Below are positions 1-8,458 of a stretch of 64,000 bases of DNA, in pieces. The stretch spans positions 19,160 through 83,159 of the forward strand of contig JANQED010000167.1 in NCBI GenBank assembly GCA_028278545.1. Direction: 5' to 3'. This stretch comes from Anaerolineales bacterium (GTDB taxonomy: Bacteria > Chloroflexota > Anaerolineae > Anaerolineales > UBA11858). The translations under genes and the position numbers were made by a program. Every line of letters starts with the position of its first letter. Within the stretch, counting starts at the first letter, position 1. Under the pieces are notes generated by a model. That model was not told where the DNA came from. It was given only the letters and a program-made list of their open reading frames with translations, and made no database searches.

Positions 1-747
1 GAGCAGGATGAGCAATGGCTGTTAGGCGCCCAGGTTTATGCTGAGAATTGTGCGGTCTGTCATGGAACTGACGGTGAAGGCCGCGTCGGCGCTACCTTGT
101 CGAAGGATTGGCCTTCTATCCGGCCCGACCTGCTGACGAAGGACACAATCGAAAAGGGTGTCCCTGGCTCCCTAATGCCTGCCTGGGGGCAGACCAATGG
201 CGGCCCGCTGTCTGATGAAGAGATCGAAGCGGTGGTCTACTATATCCTCAGTTGGCAGACGGGCGGCGCGCCAGAGATCACCCCCGTGCTCACTTCAACC
301 TCTCGTCCACCAGTGTCGCCTGTTCCTGGCGTGGAGGGTGACCCCAATCAAGGGGGCGTGCTGTACGATCAAAATTGTGCTGTTTGCCATGGAGAGAACG
401 GCGAAGGTCGCATTGGCGCTACTTTGGCCCAGGCGTGGCCTTCGATCCGGCCTGACCTGACGATTAAGAGCACCATTGAAAGGGGCGTCGATGGGTCTGT
501 GATGCCGGCCTGGAGCCAGGTCAATGGTGGGCCATTGAAAGAAAGTGAGATTGAGAACTTGGTTGCTTTCTTGCTGAGTTGGGATGCTGATGAGGCTGCC
601 GAGGGAGCTGAACAACCGACCTCGACCCCTGAAACGGAGTCTCCCTTCTCGGGCTTAGCAGGTGTTGTCTTCGCGGTCGTGGCTTTTGTGCTGCTGATTG
701 GCGTATTCCTATTGGGGCAGCGCATAAGCGAATTGAGACAGGAATGA
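1..747 (+). CDS. Membrane-anchored di-heme cytochrome c, 5' end outside window
   Basis: The frame is open from the first base, so the N-terminus lies upstream. The visible 248 residues contain two tandem class I cytochrome c domains. The heme motif CAVCH occurs at residues 17-21 and about 126-130, each followed about 40 residues later by MPAW, whose Met can be the sixth iron ligand. Both copies share WPSIRPDL, MPAW and NGGPL, which shows an internal duplication; more copies may exist upstream. A Pro/Thr/Ser-rich linker joins them, and one helix at about 217-238 with a short charged tail anchors the protein, hemes outside. It lies 17 bases before coxB, so it probably donates electrons to the oxidase. 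It could instead be the last subunit of a quinol-oxidising complex encoded upstream. Confidence 0.9.
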   Translation, partial: EQDEQWLLGAQVYAENCAVCHGTDGEGRVGATLSKDWPSIRPDLLTKDTIEKGVPGSLMPAWGQTNGGPLSDEEIEAVVYYILSWQTGGAPEITPVLTSTSRPPVSPVPGVEGDPNQGGVLYDQNCAVCHGENGEGRIGATLAQAWPSIRPDLTIKSTIERGVDGSVMPAWSQVNGGPLKESEIENLVAFLLSWDADEAAEGAEQPTSTPETESPFSGLAGVVFAVVAFVLLIGVFLLGQRISELRQE

Positions 748-764
748 TTTGTTAAGGTAATTTT

Positions 765-1778
765 ATGAGACATTTTATTTTTGCAGCCCTTCTTGTAGCG
801 GCCCTCACCGTACTGGGTATTCTCGGACTTGAGCAGGCCCGATTGCTGCCTGAACAGGCCAGTTTACAGGCCGTAGGCATCGACTGGCTGTTTAGCCTGC
901 ATTTCAAGGTGATCGCCTTTCTATTTGCATTGATTGTCGGCTTCATGCTCTACAGCATTTTCGTCTTCCGCCGCAGGGAAGGTGATACCACTGATGGCGA
1001 TCATATAGAAGGTAACACCTCACTGGAGGTGTTGTGGACCGTCGTCCCCTTGGGGGTGGTGTTGTATTTCTCATTTTTGGGTGCCCAGGTTTTGGGCGAT
1101 GTCGAACGCATCGACCCGCTGGCCCTCGAAGTCGATGTGATCGGCTCGCAGTGGGCCTGGCGTTTTGAGTATCCTGATTACGATGTGGTCTCCACTACGC
1201 TTGTGTTGCCCGTTGACCAGCAGGCGGTGTTGCGCCTCTCTTCGACGGATGTGATTCATTCCTTCTGGGTTCCAGAGTTTCGTGTCAAACAAGATGTGCT
1301 GCCCGGCGATGAAAATATGATCCGGGACTTGCGCGTCACGCCCACGGAAGTTGGTGAATACACCGTCCGGTGCGCCGAGCTTTGCGGTACGCAACACGCT
1401 TACATGACCGCGCCGGTTGTGGTCGTGCAAGAGGATGAATTTCAGACTTGGCTCGAAGAGCAGGCTGCTGCTATCCCGGAAGACCCAGTTGAACGCGGCC
1501 GCTTGTGGGCAGAGCAAAATGCCTGTTTGACTTGTCACTCCATTGATGGCTCAAAGCTGGTCGGCCCGACTTGGCTGAACGTGTATGGCAGCCAGGAGAT
1601 CATGGAAGATGGCTCAACTGTCATCGTAGATGATGCATATATCTACGAATCGATCCGCGAGCCAGCCCTGAGGATCGTAGAGGGCTATCCGCCGGCCATG
1701 GTGCCTGGACTTGGCGAGAACCTTTCAGATGAACAGATCGCGGACATTATTGCCTTCATCAAGAGTTTGAAAGAGTGA
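765..1778 (+). CDS. coxB: Cytochrome c oxidase subunit II with fused cytochrome c (caa3 type)
   Basis: Receives electrons from a c-type cytochrome and passes them to heme a in subunit I. Two N-terminal membrane helices (about residues 5-25 and 45-68, with a further hydrophobic stretch near 90-110) precede a periplasmic cupredoxin domain. The CuA ligands are visible: His in DVIHSFW near 164 and the CAELCGTQHAYM cluster from about 204. A C-terminal cytochrome c domain follows, with CLTCH near 254 and a Met ligand in YPPAMVPGLG. This fusion defines caa3 oxidases. At 337 residues the length is normal for the fused form. The ATG start follows an AAGGT-like ribosome site. Confidence 0.97.
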   Translation: MRHFIFAALLVAALTVLGILGLEQARLLPEQASLQAVGIDWLFSLHFKVIAFLFALIVGFMLYSIFVFRRREGDTTDGDHIEGNTSLEVLWTVVPLGVVLYFSFLGAQVLGDVERIDPLALEVDVIGSQWAWRFEYPDYDVVSTTLVLPVDQQAVLRLSSTDVIHSFWVPEFRVKQDVLPGDENMIRDLRVTPTEVGEYTVRCAELCGTQHAYMTAPVVVVQEDEFQTWLEEQAAAIPEDPVERGRLWAEQNACLTCHSIDGSKLVGPTWLNVYGSQEIMEDGSTVIVDDAYIYESIREPALRIVEGYPPAMVPGLGENLSDEQIADIIAFIKSLKE

Positions 1779-1908
1779 TGTCAAGCGCCTGATTAGCCAG
1801 GAGCGAAAAGACAACAGATTGGCAAGGTCAGGCGCGATTAGTACCGTCATTGTTACGATTTATTAAGCTGGAAATCTTGGAGTAGTACAGATAGCAGAGG
1901 ACAAAAGC

Positions 1909-3768
1909 ATGGCAATTTTCTCCTTGGGTTTATTCACAGGTCTCCTATACCAGATCGTCGGCACTCTGGTTGGCATGGGACTGGTCATGCTGATCAGGCT
2001 GCTGATGGGGATTCCGGTGTGGAATCCCGAGCCGGTCTGGGTGGTGGGGATGTTGTTCGGCACGCTGGCCTTCATGGTGGGAACCGGCTCGGTGGATGAT
2101 TGGTTTAAGTGGGCCAAAGGTGAGCCGACCACTGATGAGCATCATAGCGATCCCCGCCTCACGGGCTTGAAGAAATATCTCGCCCTTTCCTTCGATCACA
2201 AGGTCATTGGCATCCAATATGGGCTATGGGCTTTGGTGATGATCACCGTTGCCGGCTCCTTCGCGCTCACCTTCCGCACCGAATTGGCTGCCCCCGATCT
2301 TCAATTCCTGCAGCCAGACTTATACAACACTTTCATGAGTCTGCATGGCATTGTGATGATCATGGGAATCTTGCTGGGGGTGGCAGCCATGTCGAACTAC
2401 CTGGTGCCCTTGATGATTGGTGCTAGCGACATGGCCTTCCCTCGTCTCAACGCTTTCGCTTTCTGGCTGAATGTGCCCAGCGGCATCATTTTATTGAGCA
2501 GTATCTTCTTCGGGGGCTTCGATACCGGCTGGACCGGCTACCCGCCTCTCAGTGATCAAGCGCCCCTAGGGATGCAGATGTTCTTCATTGGCGTGTACAT
2601 CTTTGGGCTTTCGTCTATCTTGGGGTCATTGAATATCCTCGTCACTATCTTCCGCATGCGTGCCCCGGGGATGATCCTTTTCCGCATGCCCGTCTTCGTA
2701 TGGACTGCCTTAGCCACCTCCATCATTAGCCTGACGGCCACGCAGCTCATTGGGTTGTCATTTCAGATGGTTATGTTCCAGCGTCTGTTTGGGATGGGCT
2801 TTTTCAGACCTGAAGTCGGGGGCAATGTGATCCTATTTCAACATCTATTCTGGTTCTACTCGCACCCGGCAGTGTACGTGTTTATTCTGACCGGCCTGGG
2901 CGTGATCAGTGAGTTGCTGCCGGTGTTCGTGCGCAAGCCCCTGTTTGGCTATAGGTGGGTGGCGCTTTCCTCGTTGGCGATCGCATTGGTGGGTTTCTTC
3001 GTCTGGGCGCACCATATGTTCGCTTCGGGGATGGAGACCTACCTGCGAGTGCCCTTCATGTTCAGTACATTGCTGGTGGCGGTGCCTACGGGGATCAAGT
3101 TCTTCAGTTGGGTAGGGACGATGTGGCGCGGAAAGATGACCTTCCAGACCCCCATGCTCTTTGTGCTGGGCGGCATTTCCGTCTTCTTGCTGGGCGGCTT
3201 GAGTGGCCCGCCAAATGGGACCGTCGCCACAGACTTGCACCTTCACGATACTTACTGGATTGTGGGGCACTTCCACGCCACCATGTTCGGCGGTTTCGTT
3301 TTCCCCTTTTTCGCCGCCATTTATTACTGGTTCCCCAAGATGACCGGCCGCATGTACAACGAGAAGTTCGGCAAACTGCACTTCTGGCTGATGCTGCCGG
3401 CGTTTTACGTCCAGTCTTTGGGGCAAATGCAGGTTGGGCTGCTGGGTATGCGCCGCCGTATCGCCGACTACGATGTGGCTTTGGGGATCAGTGCCAGCCA
3501 GATGGCGATCACCATCGCCGGTTTTGTGATCGCGGTTTCGGTGGGCATATTCTTCCTTAATTTATTGGATAGCGCCAAGCGCGGGGAGGTGGCCGAGGCC
3601 AATCCCTGGAATTCGCGCTCCCCTGAATGGCAGTTGCCCTCCCCGGTTCCAGAGCACAATTATGCTGATCACCCCTTTGAGGTGCTTGGGGAACCTTACG
3701 ACTATGGGCTGGTTGGTTCTGTTTACACAAGCCTGGATCCTGTTCCCGAACCCTCAGCGACGGATTAG
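1909..3768 (+). CDS. coxA: Cytochrome c oxidase subunit I, A2 subtype
   Basis: Catalytic heme-copper subunit, reducing O2 to water and pumping protons. Ligand residues are in place: LHG with His146 (heme a), His319 and the His368-His369 pair (CuB), and His454/His456 in HDTYWIVGHFHA (hemes a3 and a). Helix VI reads YSHPAVY: the proton-channel Glu of A1 enzymes is replaced by Tyr-Ser, the signature of A2 oxidases, while the cross-linked Tyr323 is kept. The K-channel segment VPTGIKFFSW is conserved. An extra stretch of about 85 residues with two predicted helices precedes the conserved start of the domain. There is no fused subunit III; that is a separate gene downstream. Confidence 0.98.
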   Translation: MAIFSLGLFTGLLYQIVGTLVGMGLVMLIRLLMGIPVWNPEPVWVVGMLFGTLAFMVGTGSVDDWFKWAKGEPTTDEHHSDPRLTGLKKYLALSFDHKVIGIQYGLWALVMITVAGSFALTFRTELAAPDLQFLQPDLYNTFMSLHGIVMIMGILLGVAAMSNYLVPLMIGASDMAFPRLNAFAFWLNVPSGIILLSSIFFGGFDTGWTGYPPLSDQAPLGMQMFFIGVYIFGLSSILGSLNILVTIFRMRAPGMILFRMPVFVWTALATSIISLTATQLIGLSFQMVMFQRLFGMGFFRPEVGGNVILFQHLFWFYSHPAVYVFILTGLGVISELLPVFVRKPLFGYRWVALSSLAIALVGFFVWAHHMFASGMETYLRVPFMFSTLLVAVPTGIKFFSWVGTMWRGKMTFQTPMLFVLGGISVFLLGGLSGPPNGTVATDLHLHDTYWIVGHFHATMFGGFVFPFFAAIYYWFPKMTGRMYNEKFGKLHFWLMLPAFYVQSLGQMQVGLLGMRRRIADYDVALGISASQMAITIAGFVIAVSVGIFFLNLLDSAKRGEVAEANPWNSRSPEWQLPSPVPEHNYADHPFEVLGEPYDYGLVGSVYTSLDPVPEPSATD

Positions 3769-3832
3769 GCTCGGTCTCGAATCGGGCATTGGCATTCATT
3801 CCTTGCTGTAAACGATATTGGAGAGTTGGACA

Positions 3833-4033
3833 ATGGAAGAAAACGGAAAGAAACAGGCCTATCAGATGGGCTTTTATGTGTTAGTGGTCTTGGCAGTGTT
3901 GACCATCGGAGAATATTTGCTCGCGGTGGTGGGCGCTACCTGGTGGTCGGTGTTGATTTTCATAGCCATTTTGAAAGCCTATTTTGTGGTTCAAAACTAT
4001 ATGCACCTGCCGCGTCTTTTTGAAAGTGAATGA
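3833..4033 (+). CDS. coxD: Cytochrome c oxidase subunit IV, small membrane subunit
   Basis: A 66-residue protein with two membrane helices, ending in KAYFVVQNYMHLPRLFESE, the pattern of prokaryotic oxidase subunit IV (LI-KA-fV---FMHL). This non-catalytic subunit is thought to stabilise the complex. The ATG at 3833 is chosen because GGAGAG lies seven bases upstream; an in-frame TTG at 3818 has no good ribosome site. It lies between subunits I and III, as in many caa3 operons. Confidence 0.88.
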   Translation: MEENGKKQAYQMGFYVLVVLAVLTIGEYLLAVVGATWWSVLIFIAILKAYFVVQNYMHLPRLFESE

Positions 4034-4053
4034 TGTCTAACTGAGAGTTTTCT

Positions 4054-4632
4054 ATGTCTACCGAAACCTTGAAATATCGCTCTGAGTATAAATACAAGCT
4101 GGCTACCAACCGTTTGGGCTTATGGTTGTTCATCCTATCCGATGCTTTTGTGTTCGGTGGTTTATTAGTTGCCCGGTTCTACCTGCTCGGTGATACCCGC
4201 CCAGAGCTCGATCAGACTTTGGGCTTGATCGTGACGTCGATTTTGTTGTTGAGCAGCTTCTTCATGAACCGCGCGGAGACAGCCATGGCCCACGGTGACC
4301 GCCAAGGTTTCCTGCGCGGCACACTGATCACTCTGGTCTTGGGTGTCGTCTTTTTGGTAGGTGTCGTGGGTGTTGAATGGCAGATAGCGCCTTTCAAAGC
4401 CTCGGACGGTGTGATCGGTTCGATTTTCTACACCATGACCGGATTTCACGCCTTCCATGTGCTGACTGGCGTGATTTTCCTGGCAGTGGTGTACCGCAAT
4501 GGACGTAATGGCCACTACTCCGCCGAAGAGCATTGGGCTGTGGAGGCCTGCGCTGTGTATTGGCACTTCGTCGATGTAGTGTGGATTTTCTTCTACCCGG
4601 CGTTATACCTGATCGGTACTGTCGCTGGTTGA
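4054..4632 (+). CDS. coxC: Cytochrome c oxidase subunit III
   Basis: A 192-residue protein with five predicted membrane helices, the length of the short bacterial subunit III that lacks the first two helices. Family hallmarks include FGGLLVARFY early, FYTMTGFHAFHVLTGVIFL in the middle, and a C-terminal AVYWHFVDVVWIFFYPALYL, matching the usual YWHFVDVVW-FLFP-YLW. It supports oxygen channel and proton uptake integrity of subunit I. It starts 20 bases after the subunit IV gene and is part of the same transcript. Confidence 0.97.
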   Translation: MSTETLKYRSEYKYKLATNRLGLWLFILSDAFVFGGLLVARFYLLGDTRPELDQTLGLIVTSILLLSSFFMNRAETAMAHGDRQGFLRGTLITLVLGVVFLVGVVGVEWQIAPFKASDGVIGSIFYTMTGFHAFHVLTGVIFLAVVYRNGRNGHYSAEEHWAVEACAVYWHFVDVVWIFFYPALYLIGTVAG

Positions 4633-4664
4633 TAAATGACATCATTCGGAATGGAGACCAGAAA

Positions 4665-5105
4665 ATGAAATATACGACTGAAATCATCATCGATCTGCCT
4701 CGTCAGCGTGTGATCGAACTTTTCGACAACCCCGATAACCTTGCTAAATGGCAGCCGGGGTTGAAATCTTTCGAGCACTTTGAAGGAGAGTTAGGTCAAT
4801 CCGGAGCGAAGTCGCGCCTGCTATACGATGAGGGGGGGCGCGAAATCGAAATGGTGGAAACGATCCTCACTAGCAACTTCCCAGATGAGTTCTCTGGCAC
4901 TTATGAGGCGAAAGGGGTATTCAACCGCATCAGCAATTACTTCTATGAAGAGGGTAAAAACCAAACTCGTTGGGTCACCGAGAATGAATTTCGGTTGAGC
5001 GGTCTGATGGCTTTGATGGGAATCTTCATGCGCGGCGCTTTCCCCAAGCAGACCCTGGAGCATATGCAAAATTTCAAGGATTTTGCCGAACGCCAGGGTG
5101 CATGA
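4665..5105 (+). CDS. SRPBCC (START-like) family protein
   Basis: A 146-residue soluble protein with the helix-grip layout of the SRPBCC superfamily: an N-terminal beta strand and helix (ID-PRQRVIELFDNPDNLAKWQPGLKSFE), a central sheet, and a long C-terminal helix containing LEHMQNFKDFAERQG. Such proteins bind hydrophobic ligands or act as chaperones; the ligand here cannot be told. The start is the ATG preceded by GGAGA; the longer open frame upstream overlaps subunit III. Its stop overlaps the sco1 start by four bases, so it is co-translated with assembly factors. A role in oxidase assembly is inference from position only. Confidence 0.85.
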   Translation: MKYTTEIIIDLPRQRVIELFDNPDNLAKWQPGLKSFEHFEGELGQSGAKSRLLYDEGGREIEMVETILTSNFPDEFSGTYEAKGVFNRISNYFYEEGKNQTRWVTENEFRLSGLMALMGIFMRGAFPKQTLEHMQNFKDFAERQGA

Positions 5106-5710
5106 GAGCTAGCCTGTTCCTTCAGTTGGGAATTGGCCTTATTGTGGGAGTCGTTCTGGCAGTTGTGGGCGTTTTCGTCCTGGAAAAGCCCTACACCTAC
5201 CAGGGTTCGGTGATCGATCCGCCGTCTCAAGCGGCTGATTTCACACTCGAGGCCACGGACGGGTTCGTTTTTCGTTTAGCTGAGCAGCGCGGTAAGGTCG
5301 TGCTGCTTTTCTTTGGCTACACCCACTGTCCCGATGTCTGTCCGACCACGCTTTACGACTATAAACAGATCATTGAACAATTGGGAAGACAAGTGGATGA
5401 TGTGCAATTTGTGTTCGTGACCGTTGACCCGGAGCGAGATACCCTTGAACACTTAGCGGCCTATGTGACGGCCTTTGATCCCCGAATCCTTGGGTTGAGC
5501 GGGTCGCCGGAGGCATTGAACGAGGTTTATGCTCACTATGGTGTCTATGTTGAGAAAAAAGATGTCGGCAGCGCGGCCGGATATCTGGTCGATCATACTG
5601 CGCGGGTCTATGTGATCGATAGAGATGGGAATCTCAGCTTGACCTTCCCTTTCGGGATGGAGGCTGAGGCCATGGCAGAGGATATTTCCCATCTTTTGGA
5701 GGAAGGATGA
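5102..5710 (+). CDS. sco1: Sco1/SenC copper chaperone
   Basis: Membrane-anchored thioredoxin-fold protein that delivers copper to the CuA site of subunit II and may act as its disulfide reductase. An uncleaved N-terminal helix (about residues 7-27) is followed by the CPDVCP motif (Cys76, Cys80) and the distal copper-ligand His165 in YLVDHTARVYVID. At 202 residues the length is typical. It overlaps both neighbours by ATGA, fitting tight co-translation within the oxidase operon. Confidence 0.96.
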   Translation: MRASLFLQLGIGLIVGVVLAVVGVFVLEKPYTYQGSVIDPPSQAADFTLEATDGFVFRLAEQRGKVVLLFFGYTHCPDVCPTTLYDYKQIIEQLGRQVDDVQFVFVTVDPERDTLEHLAAYVTAFDPRILGLSGSPEALNEVYAHYGVYVEKKDVGSAAGYLVDHTARVYVIDRDGNLSLTFPFGMEAEAMAEDISHLLEEG

Positions 5711-6237
5711 AAACGAAGGGAAGCAAAAGAACGACATTGATGCGTATAGCCGTCGTGTTTCTGGTTTCCTTGATCCTTGTGGGTGCGATCAATGAGGGGG
5801 CCTATCTCTTGCTCAAAGATGAGAGTGATCGCGCTCCCCAGGCCGTAGAATTGCTCATCCCGGCGGGCACGGCTGAAAGAGTCGCTGCGGGTGAGGGGGT
5901 GCCTGCCATCCCGGATGAATTGACCTTTGTTGTGGGCGATGTGTTGCTTGTCGTTAACCAAGATACCGTTGATCATCAACTTGGCCCAATATGGGTTCCC
6001 GCCGGGTCTACGGGCAGTCTGGTCTTAGATCAGGCAGACAAGTTTTCTTATCGTTGCTCTTTCCAGCCATCCCGATACCTGGGTTTGAACGTGCGCGCCG
6101 GTACAACGGCCTGGTCGCGCGTCCAGGCTTTGCTGCTGGCGACACCGCCAACGGCGGTGCTTTTATTCATTTACAGTTTGTTGATCTTTCCAATGCATGG
6201 GAGCAATCCCAAGAAAGATCAGCTTGTTGGCGTATAA
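5707..6237 (+). CDS. Cupredoxin-like protein with two membrane anchors
   Basis: A 176-residue protein not assigned to a named family. Helices at about 12-30 and 142-162 flank an external domain of about 100 residues that reads like a cupredoxin: GDVLLVVNQDTVDHQLGP, then WVPAGSTGSLVL, then a strand YRCSFQPSRYLGLNV. His90 and Cys117 sit where two type 1 copper ligands would be, but the second His and a clear Met are missing, so a classical blue-copper site is incomplete. It lies between sco1 and surf1 with four-base overlap, so copper binding or delivery during oxidase assembly is the best guess. Confidence is high that it is a gene and moderate for the fold. Confidence 0.75.
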   Translation: MKTKGSKRTTLMRIAVVFLVSLILVGAINEGAYLLLKDESDRAPQAVELLIPAGTAERVAAGEGVPAIPDELTFVVGDVLLVVNQDTVDHQLGPIWVPAGSTGSLVLDQADKFSYRCSFQPSRYLGLNVRAGTTAWSRVQALLLATPPTAVLLFIYSLLIFPMHGSNPKKDQLVGV

Positions 6238-6262
6238 ATTCCTTGGGGAGGGAAACGAGGAT

Positions 6263-7003
6263 ATGCTAAAATCGTTATTCAGTCGGCGGTGGATATTGAC
6301 TACATTGATTGCCATTGCTGCCATGGGCGTATTGGTGCGCCTCGGGCTCTGGCAGCTAGACCGCCTGGAGCAGCGTCGGGCGTTCAATGCGCGTGTGCTG
6401 TCGCAGACTGATCAGCCTGTTTTAGATTTGAGTGGCGAGAGAGTCCCCGATGATATCACCAAGATGGAATATCGGCAGATTGCTGTCCGAGGGAGATATG
6501 ATCACACTCATGAAGTTGCCCTGCGCAATCAGGTTTGGAAGGACCTCCCTGGGATACACTTGCTCACCCCTCTGCAGATTGAGGGCAGTGAACAGTTTGT
6601 GCTTGTCGATCGTGGCTGGATTCCCCTGGAAGATATCTCGCCCGAAAAGTGGGGCCAATATCAGGAACTTGGCGTGGTCGAGGTGCGAGGGGTGATCCGC
6701 GCCTCCCAGAGCAGCCCGGATTTTGGCGCTCGGGTTGATCCTACACCCCAGCCTGGTGAATCCCTGACGGCCTGGCACCTGGCCGATATCGAAAGAATTG
6801 CTGAGCAAATGCCTTATGACCTCTTGCCGATCTATATTCAACAGGCTCCTGGTCCAGCCTGGGTTGACTTGCCATATCGCAGCCAGCCCAACCTGGTGTT
6901 GACGGAAGGGCCTCATCTTGGTTATGCTGTACAGTGGTTCACCTTTGCGCTCATTTTAGGCGTTGGCTACCCCTTCTATGTCCGTCGCGAGAGCGAATCA
7001 TGA
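6263..7003 (+). CDS. surf1: SURF1 family cytochrome oxidase assembly protein
   Basis: A 246-residue inner-membrane protein that helps insert heme a into subunit I. It has the family layout: N-terminal helix running into RLGLWQLDRLEQR, a periplasmic domain with VRGRYD, VLVDRGWIP and the ADIERIAEQM region, and a C-terminal helix HLGYAVQWFTFALILGVGYP. The ATG at 6263 is preferred because it follows GGGGAGGG and begins at the conserved N-terminus; the longer frame starts inside the previous gene. Its stop overlaps the next start. Confidence 0.95.
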   Translation: MLKSLFSRRWILTTLIAIAAMGVLVRLGLWQLDRLEQRRAFNARVLSQTDQPVLDLSGERVPDDITKMEYRQIAVRGRYDHTHEVALRNQVWKDLPGIHLLTPLQIEGSEQFVLVDRGWIPLEDISPEKWGQYQELGVVEVRGVIRASQSSPDFGARVDPTPQPGESLTAWHLADIERIAEQMPYDLLPIYIQQAPGPAWVDLPYRSQPNLVLTEGPHLGYAVQWFTFALILGVGYPFYVRRESES

Positions 7004-8376
7004 CGAGTGCTAGAAAACCTTTATCTCGATTGATCTATCGTTCCCCTTTTGCCCGCTTATCCCTGGTGACCTTTGGGGGGATGTTGCTCTTGTTGGTCAG
7101 TGGCATCTTCGTGCGCGTTTCCGGCGCGACCTGGGCCTGTTCATGGTGGCCTTTGTGTGAGCCGTACACCATCTTGCCTGCCACGTCCCTGGAGTGGATT
7201 GCGACGGCTCATCGTCTTATCGTTGCCCTGGTTGGCGTGCTGATGATCCTGCTGCTGGTTCGCGCCTGGCGCTCCCAGCGCAGCCAGACTTCGATCCTGG
7301 TCACAACCACGGCGGTTGTGCTGTTGTTCTATTTGCAGGTGATGATGGGCGGCATCAAAGTGATGCGTGATTTTCCAAGCTATTTGATCGTGCTGCATAG
7401 TTTCACGGCAATAGCAGTATGGATTGCCCTGGCAGCCCAGGTCTGTCTGGTGGGGCTGGCCGCCCGGACGGAGGAGGAGGAGCAGCGCGAAGCGGTCTCA
7501 GTTCAGCGATGGACCAATTTGCTGCGTGATTTTCTAGCGTTGACAAAACCCATCGTTGTTGCCTTGCTCCTGGTGACCACCTTTGCAGGGATGGTCATTG
7601 GGGCCAAGGCCTGGCCGTCGCTTGAGCTTACCCTTTGGGTGATGTTGGGAGGCTTCATGGCCGCGGGGGGTTCGAGTGCCATCAATCAGTACATCGATCG
7701 CTACGATGACATCAAGATGCAGCGCACCCAAAAACGCCCCATCCCCTCTGGGCGTCTGACTCCGGGAGAAGGGTTGGCCTTTGGTGTGGCTATGACGCTG
7801 ACCTCGTTCTATGTCATGGCGGCTTTTGTTAACTTGTTGGCGGCTGTCCTTACCCTGGCAGGGATTGTCTACTACGTTCTGCTGTACAGCATTTTTCTGA
7901 AGAAATCCACGGTACAGAATATCGTCATTGGCGGCGGCGCGGGGGCAATCCCTCCCCTGGTGGGCTGGGCCGCCTCGACGGGGGGGCTGAACATCCCCTC
8001 GTTGTTCTTGTTTGCGGTGGTCTTCATGTGGACTCCGCCCCATTTTTGGGCTTTGGCCATCGTCCGCCGTAAAGATTATGCTCGGGCGGGCGTTCCTATG
8101 CTCCCTGTGGTCCGCGGTGAACGTGAAACGCGCTGGCAAATCTTCATCTACACAATTGAATTGGTTGGCTTGACGCTTCTAATGCCCCTCTTTGGTTTGG
8201 GTGGCGGTATCTACCTGATCGCGGCAGCCGTGTTGGGTGCTCTGCTGCTCTACTCCGCCTGGAAGGTCTGGAAGCGCGGCGGCAACAAGCTGGCCTGGAA
8301 GATGTACCGCCACTCCAGCATGTATCTGGCTTTTTTGTTTGTAGCTTTGATGGTTGACGCCCTGCTGATATCTTGA
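7000..8376 (+). CDS. ctaB: Half-size heme A synthase fused to protoheme IX farnesyltransferase
   Basis: A 458-residue polytopic protein with two enzymes of heme A synthesis. Residues about 1-155 form a four-helix CtaA unit: a Cys pair in ACSWWPLC, one His in TAHRLIV and another in YLIVLHSF. Normal CtaA/Cox15 has eight helices in two such bundles; here only one is present. After a charged linker (TEEEEQREAV) residues about 175-458 are a complete UbiA-type CtaB with NQYIDRYDDIKMQRT and KRPIPSGRLTPGEGL, which bind prenyl diphosphate and Mg. The product would convert heme B to heme O and then heme A. The ATG overlaps the surf1 stop; the longer upstream frame lies inside surf1. Confidence 0.92.
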   Translation: MTSARKPLSRLIYRSPFARLSLVTFGGMLLLLVSGIFVRVSGATWACSWWPLCEPYTILPATSLEWIATAHRLIVALVGVLMILLLVRAWRSQRSQTSILVTTTAVVLLFYLQVMMGGIKVMRDFPSYLIVLHSFTAIAVWIALAAQVCLVGLAARTEEEEQREAVSVQRWTNLLRDFLALTKPIVVALLLVTTFAGMVIGAKAWPSLELTLWVMLGGFMAAGGSSAINQYIDRYDDIKMQRTQKRPIPSGRLTPGEGLAFGVAMTLTSFYVMAAFVNLLAAVLTLAGIVYYVLLYSIFLKKSTVQNIVIGGGAGAIPPLVGWAASTGGLNIPSLFLFAVVFMWTPPHFWALAIVRRKDYARAGVPMLPVVRGERETRWQIFIYTIELVGLTLLMPLFGLGGGIYLIAAAVLGALLLYSAWKVWKRGGNKLAWKMYRHSSMYLAFLFVALMVDALLIS

Positions 8377-8406
8377 CCTTTTAGAGGGTTTGGATCACTG
8401 GGAATC

Positions 8407-8443
8407 AGAAGTCCAACTTCTCTAAAGAAGTTGGACTTCTTTT
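8407..8443. terminator. Strong intrinsic terminator between convergent genes
   Basis: A perfect 15-base-pair stem (8407-8421 with 8426-8440) closed by a CTAA loop and followed by TTT on the plus strand. It lies between the end of the oxidase operon and the end of msrB on the other strand, so it can stop transcripts from both sides. Confidence 0.85.
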
Positions 8444-8458
8444 AGATAAACGAACGGG

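Noticed and set aside
2845..3560. Frames on both strands within coxA
   Set aside because: coxA has all heme-copper ligands; the others are shadows.
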